From NCBI GenBank assembly GCA_903829815.1, contig CAIKRR010000057.1:1-64000 (forward strand): a stretch of 64,000 bases of DNA. The letters are read 5' to 3'. The DNA is from an uncultured Pseudomonadota bacterium. Lineage in GTDB: Bacteria; Pseudomonadota; Gammaproteobacteria; Burkholderiales; SG8-39. The translations under genes were made by a program, and so were the position numbers. Each line of letters starts with the position of its first letter. The first letter of the stretch is position 1. Below the pieces are notes generated by a model that saw nothing but the letters and a program-made list of their open reading frames with translations, was not told where the DNA came from and made no database searches. This document shows, piece by piece, positions 48,779-57,785 of the stretch.

Positions 48779-48810
48779 AGCCCCAACCGCGCGCGCACTG
48801 CCGAACTGCA

Positions 48811-48840
48811 GCGCGCCCACCCGGCGTCGGGTGAGCGCGC
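48811..48840 (+). terminator. GC-rich hairpin between convergent genes
   Basis: GCGCGC-C-CACCCG (48811-48823) pairs with CGGGTG-A-GCGCGC (48828-48840), one mismatch, GCGT loop. It lies between the stops at 48778 and 48848. It lacks a T tract, so its role as terminator is likely by position but unproven. Confidence 0.45.
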
Positions 48841-48847
48841 CCCCCCC

Positions 48848-51220
48848 TCAGGCGCGCGCGCGGGCCGCGTGCAGCAGTTCGAGCACCACCACCGGGCTCA
48901 GTGTGGCCTGATTGACCTTCACGCCAAACGGCGCAAGGGCATCTTCGATGGCCGACACCAGAGCGGCCGCCACCGGCAATGTGGCCGCCTCGCCGATACC
49001 CTTCACACCCAGCGGATTGAGCGGCGACGGACTTTCGTTGAAGATCACCTCGATCATCGGCAGTTCGGTGGCGGTGGTGAGCAGGTAGTCGGCAAAGGTG
49101 GTGGTAATGGGCTGCCCCTCGTCATCGAAGCGCATCCACTCATACAGCGTATTGCCCACGCCATGCACGATGCCACCGTGCACCTGCCCCTCGGCGGTCG
49201 CCGGGTTCACCAGGCAGCCGCTGTCTTGCACCGCGACATAACGCAGGATACGGGTATCGCCAGTGAGGATGTCGACCTCCACTTCGCAGGCGTGGCAGGC
49301 ATTGGCATAGCACTGGATATCGGCCTGGTAGAGCGATTCGGCGGCAAGGCCTGGCGAGACGCCACCGGGCATCGAATAGCCCGGTGAGCCGCGCAACTTG
49401 CGTGCGATCTCGGCGAGCGCGATGCCCTTGGCGGGTACACCGGCAATCTGCACCCGGCCATCGCGCAGTTCGAGGTCTTCCTCGGCGGCCTCGAGCAGAT
49501 GGGCGGCGGCCTTGAGCGCCTTGGCCTTCACCTCGAGCGAGGCCACATGCACCGCAGAGCCTGCCATGATGGTCTGGCGGCTGGCAAAGCCGCCCATGCC
49601 GAGCGAATTGACCGAGGTGTCACCCGCCATCACGTCGATGGAAAGAATATCGACGCCGAGTTGCTCGGCACACACCATCGCAAGCGTCGTCTTGAGGCCC
49701 TGACCCATCGCCAGCGCGCCGGTGTAGATGCTGACCCGACCACCGGGTTGAACCCGGACTACCGCAGTCTCGTAGGGACCACGCCCGGTGGGCTTCACGC
49801 AATGGGCGAGGCCCAGACCGATGTAGCGACCTTCGGCCAGCGCCGCTGCCTGACGCGCCGCAAACCCGACGTGATCGATGGCCTCGAGCGCCCGCTCCTG
49901 ACACCGCAGATAGTCGCCGCTATCGAGCGTGACCGCCGCACCGGCGCGGTTCTTCAGCGGCTTGGTATAGGGCATGCTGGCGGCGGGCACCAGATTGCGC
50001 GCACGCACTTCGGCCCGATCGAGCCCCAGCCCTTGTGCCACGCGATCCATCATGCGTTCCATGACGAACGCTGCCTGCGGGTACCCTGCCCCGCGCACCG
50101 GCGCGACCGGCGTCTTGTTGGTATGGGCCACATGCACCGCAAGATCGTAGGCTGGCACCTTGTAAGGCCCGGTGACCGACGATGCCGAGTTGTAGGCCAC
50201 ATTGGTCGCCTGAGGAGTATAGGCCCCGTGGTCATGGATCAGATGTCCGCGCAGCCCCAGGATATGGGCCTCGGCATCGACCGCAATCTCCATCTCCCAG
50301 AACTGGTCGCGCTCCTGGATCGTGGCGAGAAAATGCTCGCGGCGATCCTCGACCCACTTGACCGTACGCCCAAGCAGCAGGGCCGCCGCCACGGTGGCCA
50401 CCTCGTCGTTGTAGGCCATGAACTTGCCACCAAAGCCGCCCCCGACCTCAGGGGCGATCACGCGCAGCGCGTTCTCGTCGAGCGCAAAGACTTCGGCAAG
50501 AATGCGAAAGAGTTCATGCGACATCTGGGTCGATGCCCAGACCGTCGTGACACCCAGTGCCAGGTCAGGTCGGGCGAGCACACCTCGACATTCGATCGAA
50601 TTGGGCACGCCACGGTGCTGCCAGAACCGCTCGCGAAACACGTGTGGCGCACGCGCGAATGCACCTTGCGGGTCACCATAGGCCACGTGATACTGCTGCA
50701 AGATGTTGTTGGGCAACTCGCGCCTCACCTTGGGCGAATCGGCTTCGATCGCACGACGCGGGTCGGCCACGACCGGCAGCATCTCGTAGTCGATCTCGAC
50801 CAGGGCTGCGGCATCTTCAGCGACAGCGCGGGTCTGCGCGACCACCATCGCGATGGGCTCGCCCACGTGAGCCACCTCATCACGGGCGAGTATCCAGGGC
50901 GTGGTGTTGCGCGGCAGCGAATCGGTCGGAAAGCCAAAGGGCATGCGCGCATGGGTCAGCATCGGCGCGATGTCATCAGCGGTGTAGACGGCGACCACGC
51001 CTGGGTACGCCCGAGCCACTGCGGTATCGAGGCGGGTGATCAGGGCATGCGCGAGCGGGCTGCGCACGAAGGCTACTTCGAGCGCGCCTTCGGACGGAAT
51101 GTCATCCACATAGCGCCCTTGGCCACGCAGCAGTGAGGGGTCCTCGATGCGTCGAGCGCGCTTGCCAACGACGCGGGGTTCGATGCGAGCTTCCTGCTTG
51201 GGGGGCGCAACAGTGTTCAT
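48848..51220 (-). CDS. Molybdenum-hydroxylase large subunit (xanthine dehydrogenase / CoxL family) (2), lone
   Basis: The 790-residue product opens VVGKRARRIEDPSLLRGQGRYVDDI and has VIAPEVGGGFGGKFM, VRGAGYPQAAFVMERMMD, GALAMGQGLKTTL and the active-site Glu in GVKGIGEAATLPVAAAL; note GEA rather than GEG after the catalytic Glu. It is a clear but divergent paralogue of the protein at 35073. As there, neither the 2Fe-2S nor the FAD subunit is adjacent. ATG 51220 has GAAGGA upstream. It is divergent from a Bug gene, which may bind the same compound. Confidence 0.9.
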   Translation of the reverse strand: MNTVAPPKQEARIEPRVVGKRARRIEDPSLLRGQGRYVDDIPSEGALEVAFVRSPLAHALITRLDTAVARAYPGVVAVYTADDIAPMLTHARMPFGFPTDSLPRNTTPWILARDEVAHVGEPIAMVVAQTRAVAEDAAALVEIDYEMLPVVADPRRAIEADSPKVRRELPNNILQQYHVAYGDPQGAFARAPHVFRERFWQHRGVPNSIECRGVLARPDLALGVTTVWASTQMSHELFRILAEVFALDENALRVIAPEVGGGFGGKFMAYNDEVATVAAALLLGRTVKWVEDRREHFLATIQERDQFWEMEIAVDAEAHILGLRGHLIHDHGAYTPQATNVAYNSASSVTGPYKVPAYDLAVHVAHTNKTPVAPVRGAGYPQAAFVMERMMDRVAQGLGLDRAEVRARNLVPAASMPYTKPLKNRAGAAVTLDSGDYLRCQERALEAIDHVGFAARQAAALAEGRYIGLGLAHCVKPTGRGPYETAVVRVQPGGRVSIYTGALAMGQGLKTTLAMVCAEQLGVDILSIDVMAGDTSVNSLGMGGFASRQTIMAGSAVHVASLEVKAKALKAAAHLLEAAEEDLELRDGRVQIAGVPAKGIALAEIARKLRGSPGYSMPGGVSPGLAAESLYQADIQCYANACHACEVEVDILTGDTRILRYVAVQDSGCLVNPATAEGQVHGGIVHGVGNTLYEWMRFDDEGQPITTTFADYLLTTATELPMIEVIFNESPSPLNPLGVKGIGEAATLPVAAALVSAIEDALAPFGVKVNQATLSPVVVLELLHAARARA

Positions 51221-51371
51221 GCGATCCTTCCGGTGGGAACACGACGATCTGAAAACAATCGCCGATTCTATCGCGCAACGACCGAATGTCCCCACCGCCC
51301 GACGCGGGCGGCGGCGCCGGAGCCCGGTATGACAGCCTTATACTGGCGCAACTCCACCCCAGGTGCCCGGC

Positions 51372-52400
51372 ATGATCGCTCACGCTCGCAACGCAGCCAC
51401 CGCCAGCGAACTGCGCAGGGCCCGGGTCTTCGCCTCGCCATTCGTGTCGCTCTGTGCATCACTGTGTGCCTGCCTGCTTCCCGGTGTGGCATCGGCGCAA
51501 GCGCCCTGGCCCAGCAGGCCGCTGAAACTGATCGTGCCCTTCCCACCCGGTGGTCCCACCGACCTCATCGGGCGCACCGCGGCGCGCATCCTTGCCGATG
51601 CACTCGGGCAACCGGTGATCGTCGATAACCGCCCCGGCGGCAGCGGCGTGACCGGACTCGATGCGCTCGCGAAGGCGACGCCCGACGGCTACACGGTGGG
51701 GCTTACGGCCATCACGGTTGCCACAGCACCGCACCTGGGGCCAGTGCCCTTTGACACGATGCGCGATTTCACCTTCATCACCAATCTGGTGAGCACCACA
51801 CCGCTCATCGATGCGCACCCCTCGTTTCCGGCCAGCAATCTGGCCGAACTGATCGCACTCGCACGCGCCCATCCGGGCACGATCCATTACGGCACGCCAG
51901 GCATTGCCACCGTGCCGCATCTGGCGGCAGAAATGCTGCAGGCCGCAGCCGGCATTCGCCTCGTGCACGTACCCTACAAGGGCACCTCGCAACTCACCGG
52001 CGATGTGCTGGCGGGGGTCATCGGCCTGAACTTCGAGAGTTCTCTGGTGCTGGCCCTGCCCAACATCCGGGCGGGCAAGCTCAAACCGATTGCTGTCATT
52101 GGCGCACGACGCACGAGCATGCTGCCCGATGTGCCGACGATTGCCGAGTCAGGCTACCCCGATATCCATGCAGAACCCTGGTTTGGTCTGGGAGCACCGG
52201 CGGGCATCACGCTTGCCCAGCGCACACGCATCAACGAGGCACTGGTTCGCGGGATGCAATCCAAAGAGGTGATCGATCGCTTCGCCGCCATCGGGGCCGA
52301 AGTGCACACGACCAGCCCGGACGCCTTCGAGGCTTTCGTGCGGACCGAGTCTGCGCGCTGGGGCGAGATCGTGCGCCGCACCGGGATCCGTGCCGACTGA
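51372..52400 (+). CDS. Bug/TctC-family periplasmic solute-binding protein (5)
   Basis: The 342-residue product has a signal peptide (FVSLCASLCACLLPGVASAQ) and the motifs WPSRPLKLIVPFPPGGPTDLIGR, VIVDNRPGGSGVTGLDALAKA, VHVPYKGTSQLTGDVLAG and LPDVPTIAESGYPD. ATG 51372 has AGGTG upstream; GTG 51363 is possible. It reads away from the molybdenum-hydroxylase gene and toward the MarR gene. By neighbourhood it could import the aromatic acid used by the Rieske system at 55326, but this is inference. Confidence 0.9.
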   Translation: MIAHARNAATASELRRARVFASPFVSLCASLCACLLPGVASAQAPWPSRPLKLIVPFPPGGPTDLIGRTAARILADALGQPVIVDNRPGGSGVTGLDALAKATPDGYTVGLTAITVATAPHLGPVPFDTMRDFTFITNLVSTTPLIDAHPSFPASNLAELIALARAHPGTIHYGTPGIATVPHLAAEMLQAAAGIRLVHVPYKGTSQLTGDVLAGVIGLNFESSLVLALPNIRAGKLKPIAVIGARRTSMLPDVPTIAESGYPDIHAEPWFGLGAPAGITLAQRTRINEALVRGMQSKEVIDRFAAIGAEVHTTSPDAFEAFVRTESARWGEIVRRTGIRAD

Positions 52401-52432
52401 GCCTGATACCCGGTCATGCCTGCGCGGCAAGG

Positions 52433-52449
52433 GCGGTCGCAAAGACCGC
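52433..52449. terminator. Short hairpin between the convergent Bug and MarR genes
   Basis: GCGGTC (52433-52438) and GACCGC (52444-52449) pair around a 5-base loop, nested inside a wider CCGGTCA/TGACCGG inverted pair. No T tract; weak candidate for a bidirectional terminator. Confidence 0.3.
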
Positions 52450-52453
52450 GCGG

Positions 52454-53002
52454 CTACTGACCGGAATCCGGTCGTTTGCCCCTTGTCGGTGGCACTCGCA
52501 GTGCGCTGCCGGCACCCTCGACCGCGTCGCGCGCGAGATTGGAGAGAATCGCGCGCAAGGTTCGTCGGGTGGTCGCCACAGCGGCAGCATCGAGGCCTGC
52601 CACCGCAATGTCGTTGACCTCGATCGCAAGGGGCACCAGCACCTGGCGCAATGATCGCCCCAGCGGCGTGAGGTCGATATAGACCTTGCGCCGGTTGCCC
52701 GGCTCCTGCCTGCGCGTGACATAACCCAGGGCCTCCATCGCCTTCAGTGCCGAGAAGGTCGTGGGCTCCATGACCCCTGCCAGTTCACTCAGTTCGCGCT
52801 GGGTGAGTCCGTCAGACTCCCAGAGAATGCGCAGGAACGTCCAGTGCCCGAATGACACGCCGTGTGGCGCCAGCCGCATCTGCAGCGCGCGCACCATCGC
52901 GCGGGTGGCGTCCTTGGCCACATGCGCAAGGCGGTCATCGGGCACGGCTTCACGCCAGCGCTCGAGAAGCGCGCGCATCTCGGGCGAACGCGCGCCACTC
53001 AT
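52454..53002 (-). CDS. MarR-family transcriptional regulator
   Basis: The 182-residue product has a winged HTH ([68 protein letters not shown], seen in parts) between the dimerisation helices. MarR regulators of catabolic operons usually repress and are released by an aromatic ligand. ATG 53002 overlaps the stop of the Gfo/Idh gene (ATGA), so it is the last gene of a three-gene minus-strand operon starting at 55169. It likely acts on the palindrome at 55189-55200. Confidence 0.92.
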   Translation of the reverse strand: MSGARSPEMRALLERWREAVPDDRLAHVAKDATRAMVRALQMRLAPHGVSFGHWTFLRILWESDGLTQRELSELAGVMEPTTFSALKAMEALGYVTRRQEPGNRRKVYIDLTPLGRSLRQVLVPLAIEVNDIAVAGLDAAAVATTRRTLRAILSNLARDAVEGAGSALRVPPTRGKRPDSGQ

Positions 53003-54207
53003 CGACTCGGCACCTGCTGGCGTTCGAGCCTGACCTCGCGCCCCTCGCGGGCCGAGCGCAGCATCGCCAGACAGACCTCGAGGGTCGAGCGCGACCAGCC
53101 CCCGTCGTGCAAGGGCGGCACGCCATCGAAGACCGCAGCACACAGTTCGTCGACCACTTCGGACCGCGGGACAGCCGGTGCCGGCAGCGCCTCGAGCCAC
53201 TGGCGGTCATCGGCGTACACCATCACGCCGCTGGGCAGCGGCCGCAGATCGGCATGCTCGCAACTGACGATGAGTGGCCCGAAATGCTGATGCAGACGCC
53301 CCTGCGGCAACGCGCCGGCGTTGGCCACAGCCGACTCACCGCCGTAGTTGCGGGCCGCCTTGAGGCTCGCCTCGGCATCGGCAGAACCGGTTGCGGCCAG
53401 AGCCCGCCGCGCAGCCCCGTAGCGCGACGGGTCCTTGCGCTCACCCGACTCGCCAATACCGCCACAGAATTCATCGGAGTCAAAGTGGGCATAGCCGCTG
53501 TAGGTGAGGCTTGCGAAGGTGCCCTCCTCGAAGTCGAGGAGGGCCGAATAGGCACCCTCGGTCGGACGCGCGGCATCCCAGGCTGAGGTATGGGCCCGCA
53601 CGCTGCGCACCCGCCCACCGCCCAGCAGACGCACGATGTCCACCTGATGCGCGGCCTGACTGAAGAGCACGCCACCGCCTAGCGCAGTATCCATCTCCTC
53701 GGGCCGGCGCGGGCGATACATGTAATCGGTGAAGTCCAGAGCCGTGATCATGCGCACGCGACCAAAAGCACCGCTGCCGATGAGTTCTCGAGCGCGCAAC
53801 ACGGGCGCATCGAAACTGTGGCTGTGGCCAACCACGAGATGCACCCCGGCGCGGTGCGCCGCATCGATCATGGCAGTGCATTCGTCGAGCGAAATCGCCA
53901 TCGGCTTTTCGACCAGTACATGGCGGCCGTGCGCTGCGGCGATATCGACATGCGCGCGGTGCAACTGATGGGGCGTGGCAATGTAGATCGCATCGATGTC
54001 TGGCTGGGCGCAAAGCGCCTCGATGCTTTCATGCACCGTGCCACCGAAGTCGGCTGCAAAGCGCGCACGCGCTTCAGCACGTGGGTCGGCAGCGGCCACA
54101 AGGCGGATACGCGGATCGGCCACGAAGGTGGGCAGCATCAAGGTGAACGCGCGCCCGAGCCCTGCCACCCCGAGACGCAATACCGGTTGTGTGGCCTGGC
54201 CGCTCAT
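52999..54207 (-). CDS. Gfo/Idh/MocA-family dehydrogenase, phthalate-dihydrodiol-dehydrogenase-like
   Basis: The 402-residue product has the NAD(P) fold at its N terminus ([20 protein letters not shown]), the EKPMA motif with the conserved Lys, [16 protein letters not shown], and a C-terminal domain with [19 protein letters not shown]. Phthalate 4,5-dihydrodiol dehydrogenases (Pht4 type) belong to this family, and this gene lies in one operon with a reductase and beside a phthalate-family Rieske oxygenase. I therefore infer oxidation of a cis-dihydrodiol to a catechol; the assignment rests largely on context. ATGA overlaps on both sides. Confidence 0.8.
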   Translation of the reverse strand: MSGQATQPVLRLGVAGLGRAFTLMLPTFVADPRIRLVAAADPRAEARARFAADFGGTVHESIEALCAQPDIDAIYIATPHQLHRAHVDIAAAHGRHVLVEKPMAISLDECTAMIDAAHRAGVHLVVGHSHSFDAPVLRARELIGSGAFGRVRMITALDFTDYMYRPRRPEEMDTALGGGVLFSQAAHQVDIVRLLGGGRVRSVRAHTSAWDAARPTEGAYSALLDFEEGTFASLTYSGYAHFDSDEFCGGIGESGERKDPSRYGAARRALAATGSADAEASLKAARNYGGESAVANAGALPQGRLHQHFGPLIVSCEHADLRPLPSGVMVYADDRQWLEALPAPAVPRSEVVDELCAAVFDGVPPLHDGGWSRSTLEVCLAMLRSAREGREVRLERQQVPSR

Positions 54208-55169
54208 CGATCAATCACCAGGTCGCTTCCGGTGGCGGCGCGCGATACGCAGATCATGATGTGGGTCGTGCGCTCCTCGCCCGCCAGCACGAAGTCGCGA
54301 TGATCGACCTCCCCATCGAGCAACTCGGTGCGACAGGTACCGCAACTACCGCTCTCGCAGGAACTGGGGCAGTCATGCCCGGCCGCGCGCATCGCCTCGA
54401 GAATGCTCACACCGGGCGGCACTTCGAGCCGTGCGCCGGAGCGAGCGAGCTGCACGAAAAACGCTTCATCGGTGGTCCGAGACGCTGTCGCATCAGCAAA
54501 CGCCTCGAAATGCACACTGCTCGCCGGCCAGTGTCCGGTCATGTCACGCACCGCATTCATCAGTCCGGCGGGACCACAGCAGTAGAGGTGACGGCCACCC
54601 GGGCGCTCGAGCAGGGGCCACAGGTCGAAGGCCTCATCGGGGTCGCCACCGTCGTGATGCACGGTTACCCGGGCGGCGAGGGCAGGCTCGGAGAGCACCC
54701 GGGCAAAGGCGGTCTGCGCCACCGATCGCGTCAGGTACACCAGTTTGAAGCGCGCCTCACCCTCGCTTGCCAGATGGCGGATCATCGACAGTATCGGCGT
54801 GATGCCGATGCCCCCTGCAATGAAGAGATAGCCCGCAGCGGATTTCGCCAGGCTGAAATCGTTGCGTGGCTCAGACACATCGAGCAGATCGCCGCAGCGC
54901 AGGTGATCAACCAGATCGGCAGAACCGCCGCGGCCGTCGCCCTCGCGCAGCACGGCGATCTCGTAGCTCTGGCGATCGGCCGGGGCGTTGGCGAGCGAGT
55001 ACTTGCGCTCGAAGCCTCCCGGGGTGCGCACACGCAGGTGCGCACCTGCCTCGAATGCGGGTAGCACCGCACCCTGCGGATCGCGCAGCACAAAGCGCAT
55101 GATGTCCGTTGCTGCAGGCTCGGCGACATCAACGCGCAACGCTCTCCACTGGGCGGATTCAGAGGCCAT
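54204..55169 (-). CDS. Phthalate-dioxygenase-type reductase (FMN / NAD / [2Fe-2S])
   Basis: The 321-residue electron-transfer protein has an FMN-binding barrel with RKYSLANAP, an NAD domain with [18 protein letters not shown] and YCCGPAGLM, and a C-terminal plant-type ferredoxin with cysteines in CESGSCGTC and a distal Cys (HIMICVS). This order (FMN, NAD, 2Fe-2S) defines the PDR/VanB family, the partner of single-subunit Rieske oxygenases. It is the first gene of the minus-strand operon and is divergent from the oxygenase at 55326. It is the only such reductase in the window. Confidence 0.93.
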   Translation of the reverse strand: MASESAQWRALRVDVAEPAATDIMRFVLRDPQGAVLPAFEAGAHLRVRTPGGFERKYSLANAPADRQSYEIAVLREGDGRGGSADLVDHLRCGDLLDVSEPRNDFSLAKSAAGYLFIAGGIGITPILSMIRHLASEGEARFKLVYLTRSVAQTAFARVLSEPALAARVTVHHDGGDPDEAFDLWPLLERPGGRHLYCCGPAGLMNAVRDMTGHWPASSVHFEAFADATASRTTDEAFFVQLARSGARLEVPPGVSILEAMRAAGHDCPSSCESGSCGTCRTELLDGEVDHRDFVLAGEERTTHIMICVSRAATGSDLVIDR

Positions 55170-55170
55170 C

Positions 55171-55200
55171 TGCTATACTCGCAATAACTTAGATATCTAA
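55171..55200 (+). promoter_or_regulatory. Divergent promoter with MarR-type palindromic operator
   Basis: TTAGATATCTAA at 55189-55200 is a perfect 12-bp palindrome in an AT-rich island (55171-55208) within GC-rich DNA. On the plus strand TGCTATACT (55171-55179) reads as an extended -10, which would put the start of transcription just before the palindrome. On the minus strand GATAAT lies on its far side. Binding here could repress both the reductase operon and the oxygenase gene. The MarR protein at 52454 is the natural candidate. Confidence 0.65.
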
Positions 55201-55325
55201 TATTATCACGCACCCGACGCGCTCGAGCACAGCCATCGACCCCAGCGGGCCGGCTGCGGGTGTTCGGTGCCGCCGGCAGACACGCGATCGTTGCCTGCCC
55301 CGAAGCCAGCGAGGAGACCCTGCCG

Positions 55326-56636
55326 ATGACCCCTCAGGACAACGAACTGCTATGCCGCGTCGAGGGCGACGCACCGATGGGACAGATCATGCGGCGCCAC
55401 TGGATTCCGGCCTGCATGACCGAGGAAGTTGCCGAGCCTGACGGCAAGCCGCTGCGCGTGCGCTTGCTGGGAGAAGATCTGGCGATCTTTCGCGACACCG
55501 AAGGTCGGATCGGCATCCTCGATGACCACTGCCCGCATCGCGGCGTGTCACTGTCCCTGGGACGTAACGAAGAGTGCGGCCTGCGTTGCCTCTACCACGG
55601 CTGGAAAATGGACGTCGAAGGCAATGTGCTCGAGATGGCCTCGGAGCCTGCTGCGAGCAAGCTCGTCGAGAAGGTGAAGCACAAGGCCTACCCGGCGCGC
55701 GAAGCGGGCGGTTTTGTCTGGGCCTGGATGGGTCCGGCCGAGGCGATGACAGCGTTCGAACCGCCGGTGTTTGCCCCAACCGAAGACACCCCGGTGAGCA
55801 TCGTGAAAGTCCACGTCGACTGCAATTGGGCGCAGATTCTGGAAGGCGCCATCGACTCGGCGCACAGCTCGAGCCTGCACTCCTCCGACATGGTGCCCTC
55901 GCGGGTCGAGGGCGCCCGGGCCACCGACTCGAACTGGCTGCGTCCCTCCACCGACAAGGCACCGCGGATGCAGGTGCAGACCACGTCGTTTGGCTTTCGC
56001 TATGCCGCGATACGGCGCCCGATCAAGAGCGCCGAGACCCACGACTATGTGCGCGTGACCCTGTTCGTTGCCCCGTTCACCGTGGTGATTCCGCCGAACA
56101 ACCGCTACAACGTCATCAACCTCAACGTGCCGGCCGATGACGAGCACACGGTGTTCTACTTCATCGCCTGGGGCGGCGAGGAAACCCCGCATACCGAGGC
56201 CTGGCGCAAGTTCTGCGGCGCCCAGCCCGGCATCGACCTGGACATGAAGTTCCGCAACCTGCACACCCGCGACAACGACTACCTGCAGGATCGCCAGGCA
56301 ATGAAGCTTGGCAATTTCACCGGCATCCGCGGCATCCCGCAACAGGACATCCCGATGTGGGAAACGATGGGCGCCATTACCAACCGGACGGGCGATCGGC
56401 TCGGGGCAAGCGACCTCGCCATCGTGGAATTCAGACGTCAGATGGTGGAGGCAGCACGCACCGTTGCAGCAGGTGGCCCCATCATCGGAACAGCCGAACC
56501 GCGCGTGCCGCTTGCGCGACTGAGTTCATTCGAAGGCGTCGTACCCAAGACCACCGACTGGCGCAGCCTGGCGGTATCCGAGGAAGAACGGCAAATCGCA
56601 GCCATCCACGCAGGCACGGCAACTCAACCGGCCTGA
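55326..56636 (+). CDS. Rieske non-heme iron oxygenase, phthalate 4,5-dioxygenase family (3)
   Basis: The 436-residue oxygenase has Rieske ligands Cys69, His71, Cys88 and His91 and the iron-site residues Asp177, His180 and His185 (GAIDSAHSSSLH). These are the same positions as in the enzyme at 22796, so the two are close-fold paralogues. The C-terminal NDYLQDRQAMKLGNFTGIRGIPQQD segment is also family-typical. GAGGAGA precedes ATG 55326. With the divergent reductase and dihydrodiol-dehydrogenase-like gene it forms a two-component oxygenase system for a phthalate-like aromatic acid; the exact substrate is not fixed by sequence. Confidence 0.93.
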   Translation: MTPQDNELLCRVEGDAPMGQIMRRHWIPACMTEEVAEPDGKPLRVRLLGEDLAIFRDTEGRIGILDDHCPHRGVSLSLGRNEECGLRCLYHGWKMDVEGNVLEMASEPAASKLVEKVKHKAYPAREAGGFVWAWMGPAEAMTAFEPPVFAPTEDTPVSIVKVHVDCNWAQILEGAIDSAHSSSLHSSDMVPSRVEGARATDSNWLRPSTDKAPRMQVQTTSFGFRYAAIRRPIKSAETHDYVRVTLFVAPFTVVIPPNNRYNVINLNVPADDEHTVFYFIAWGGEETPHTEAWRKFCGAQPGIDLDMKFRNLHTRDNDYLQDRQAMKLGNFTGIRGIPQQDIPMWETMGAITNRTGDRLGASDLAIVEFRRQMVEAARTVAAGGPIIGTAEPRVPLARLSSFEGVVPKTTDWRSLAVSEEERQIAAIHAGTATQPA

Positions 56637-56658
56637 CGAAGACGACGGTGCGCGCCGG

Positions 56659-57651
56659 TCAGCGTGCCTTCGCCGTGGCGTCGAGCCAGTTGCCCAGACC
56701 CTGGGCATTGAGTTCGATATCGAGCCCGAGCACGGCCAGAATCATCTCGTCGGCGTGACGCAGCCCGGCCTGGCGCGCCTGGGCCAGCACGAGGGCCTTC
56801 ATGCCCTCGTGCAAGCGCTCATGACGCACCGCACCCGCCTCATGGCGACACCGCTCACCCAGTGCCGCATAGGCATCGAGCAGGCGATGCAGCATCGCTC
56901 CCAGGCGCGGCACTCCACGCACCTGCGCATAGTGCGTGAGGTAGACAGCCTCGGGCGCGAGCGCCAGGATGCGATCGATCGAGCGATGGGCTTGGGCCGG
57001 ATCGAACTGCGACGGGCTGCTCGTCGGGATGATGAAGGGCTGCCCGCCCTCATCGAGCTCCCGATACGACAGCCCGAAGACATCGCCCGAGAACACATGC
57101 CCCGAGGCCGAATCGACATAGGCGAGGTGGTGACGTGCATGGCCGGGCGTGTCGAGAACGCCGAGGCGCCGGCGACCGAGCGAGAGTTCGGCCCCATCCA
57201 GAACCACGTCGATGCGGCCGGCATCCACCGGCACCGGGGCCCCGTAAGCCTCGTCGACATGCGCCTGGCCATAGACCTCGATGGTCGCTGCCCAAAGCCG
57301 TGACGGATCGGCGATATGGCGGGCCCCGCGCTCATGCACCGCCAGACGTGCCTGCGGCAGCAACTGCATCAGGGCACCGGCACCTGCCGCATGATCCAGA
57401 TGCACGTGGGTGAGCAGCAGATGACGAACAGCCGATGGCGCGAGCCCGAGCAGGCGCAGTGCCTGGAGCACACGCGGCACCGACTGGGTCGTACCGGCAT
57501 CGATGATGGCCACCTCCCCTGCATCGACGATGAGGTGAATGGCGTCGAGCTGCGGCCGGTAATAGCCCGAATCGATGGCGTGTATGCCCGCCTCGAAGGA
57601 CAGGAGTGCCACGGGCAAGGGAACAGCAGCGGGCGATGCGGTGTCGGACAT
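56659..57651 (-). CDS. MBL-fold metallo-hydrolase (2)
   Basis: The 330-residue product has the zinc-site motif HVHLDH (LLTHVHLDHAAGAGALM), His in DTPGHARHHLAYVD, Asp in VFSGDVFGLSY and a late His in YLTHYAQV. The start was placed at ATG 57651, where the family-like sequence begins; the frame is open further but that part overlaps the promoter area of the divergent dehydrogenase gene. It is convergent with the Rieske gene, 22 bases apart. A hydrolase for thioesters, lactones or esters is possible; the substrate is unknown. Confidence 0.85.
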   Translation of the reverse strand: MSDTASPAAVPLPVALLSFEAGIHAIDSGYYRPQLDAIHLIVDAGEVAIIDAGTTQSVPRVLQALRLLGLAPSAVRHLLLTHVHLDHAAGAGALMQLLPQARLAVHERGARHIADPSRLWAATIEVYGQAHVDEAYGAPVPVDAGRIDVVLDGAELSLGRRRLGVLDTPGHARHHLAYVDSASGHVFSGDVFGLSYRELDEGGQPFIIPTSSPSQFDPAQAHRSIDRILALAPEAVYLTHYAQVRGVPRLGAMLHRLLDAYAALGERCRHEAGAVRHERLHEGMKALVLAQARQAGLRHADEMILAVLGLDIELNAQGLGNWLDATAKAR

Positions 57652-57785
57652 GGTCTCGAATCGGCCACAGGGGCCGGCAGCAACAGGTGACGACCAGCGT
57701 ACACCAAGGCGCCGGGTGCAGACGGCCTCCCCACCCCCGCGCGTAAACTGCTGCCATCGCGACGATTGGCACGAGAACGAGGACG

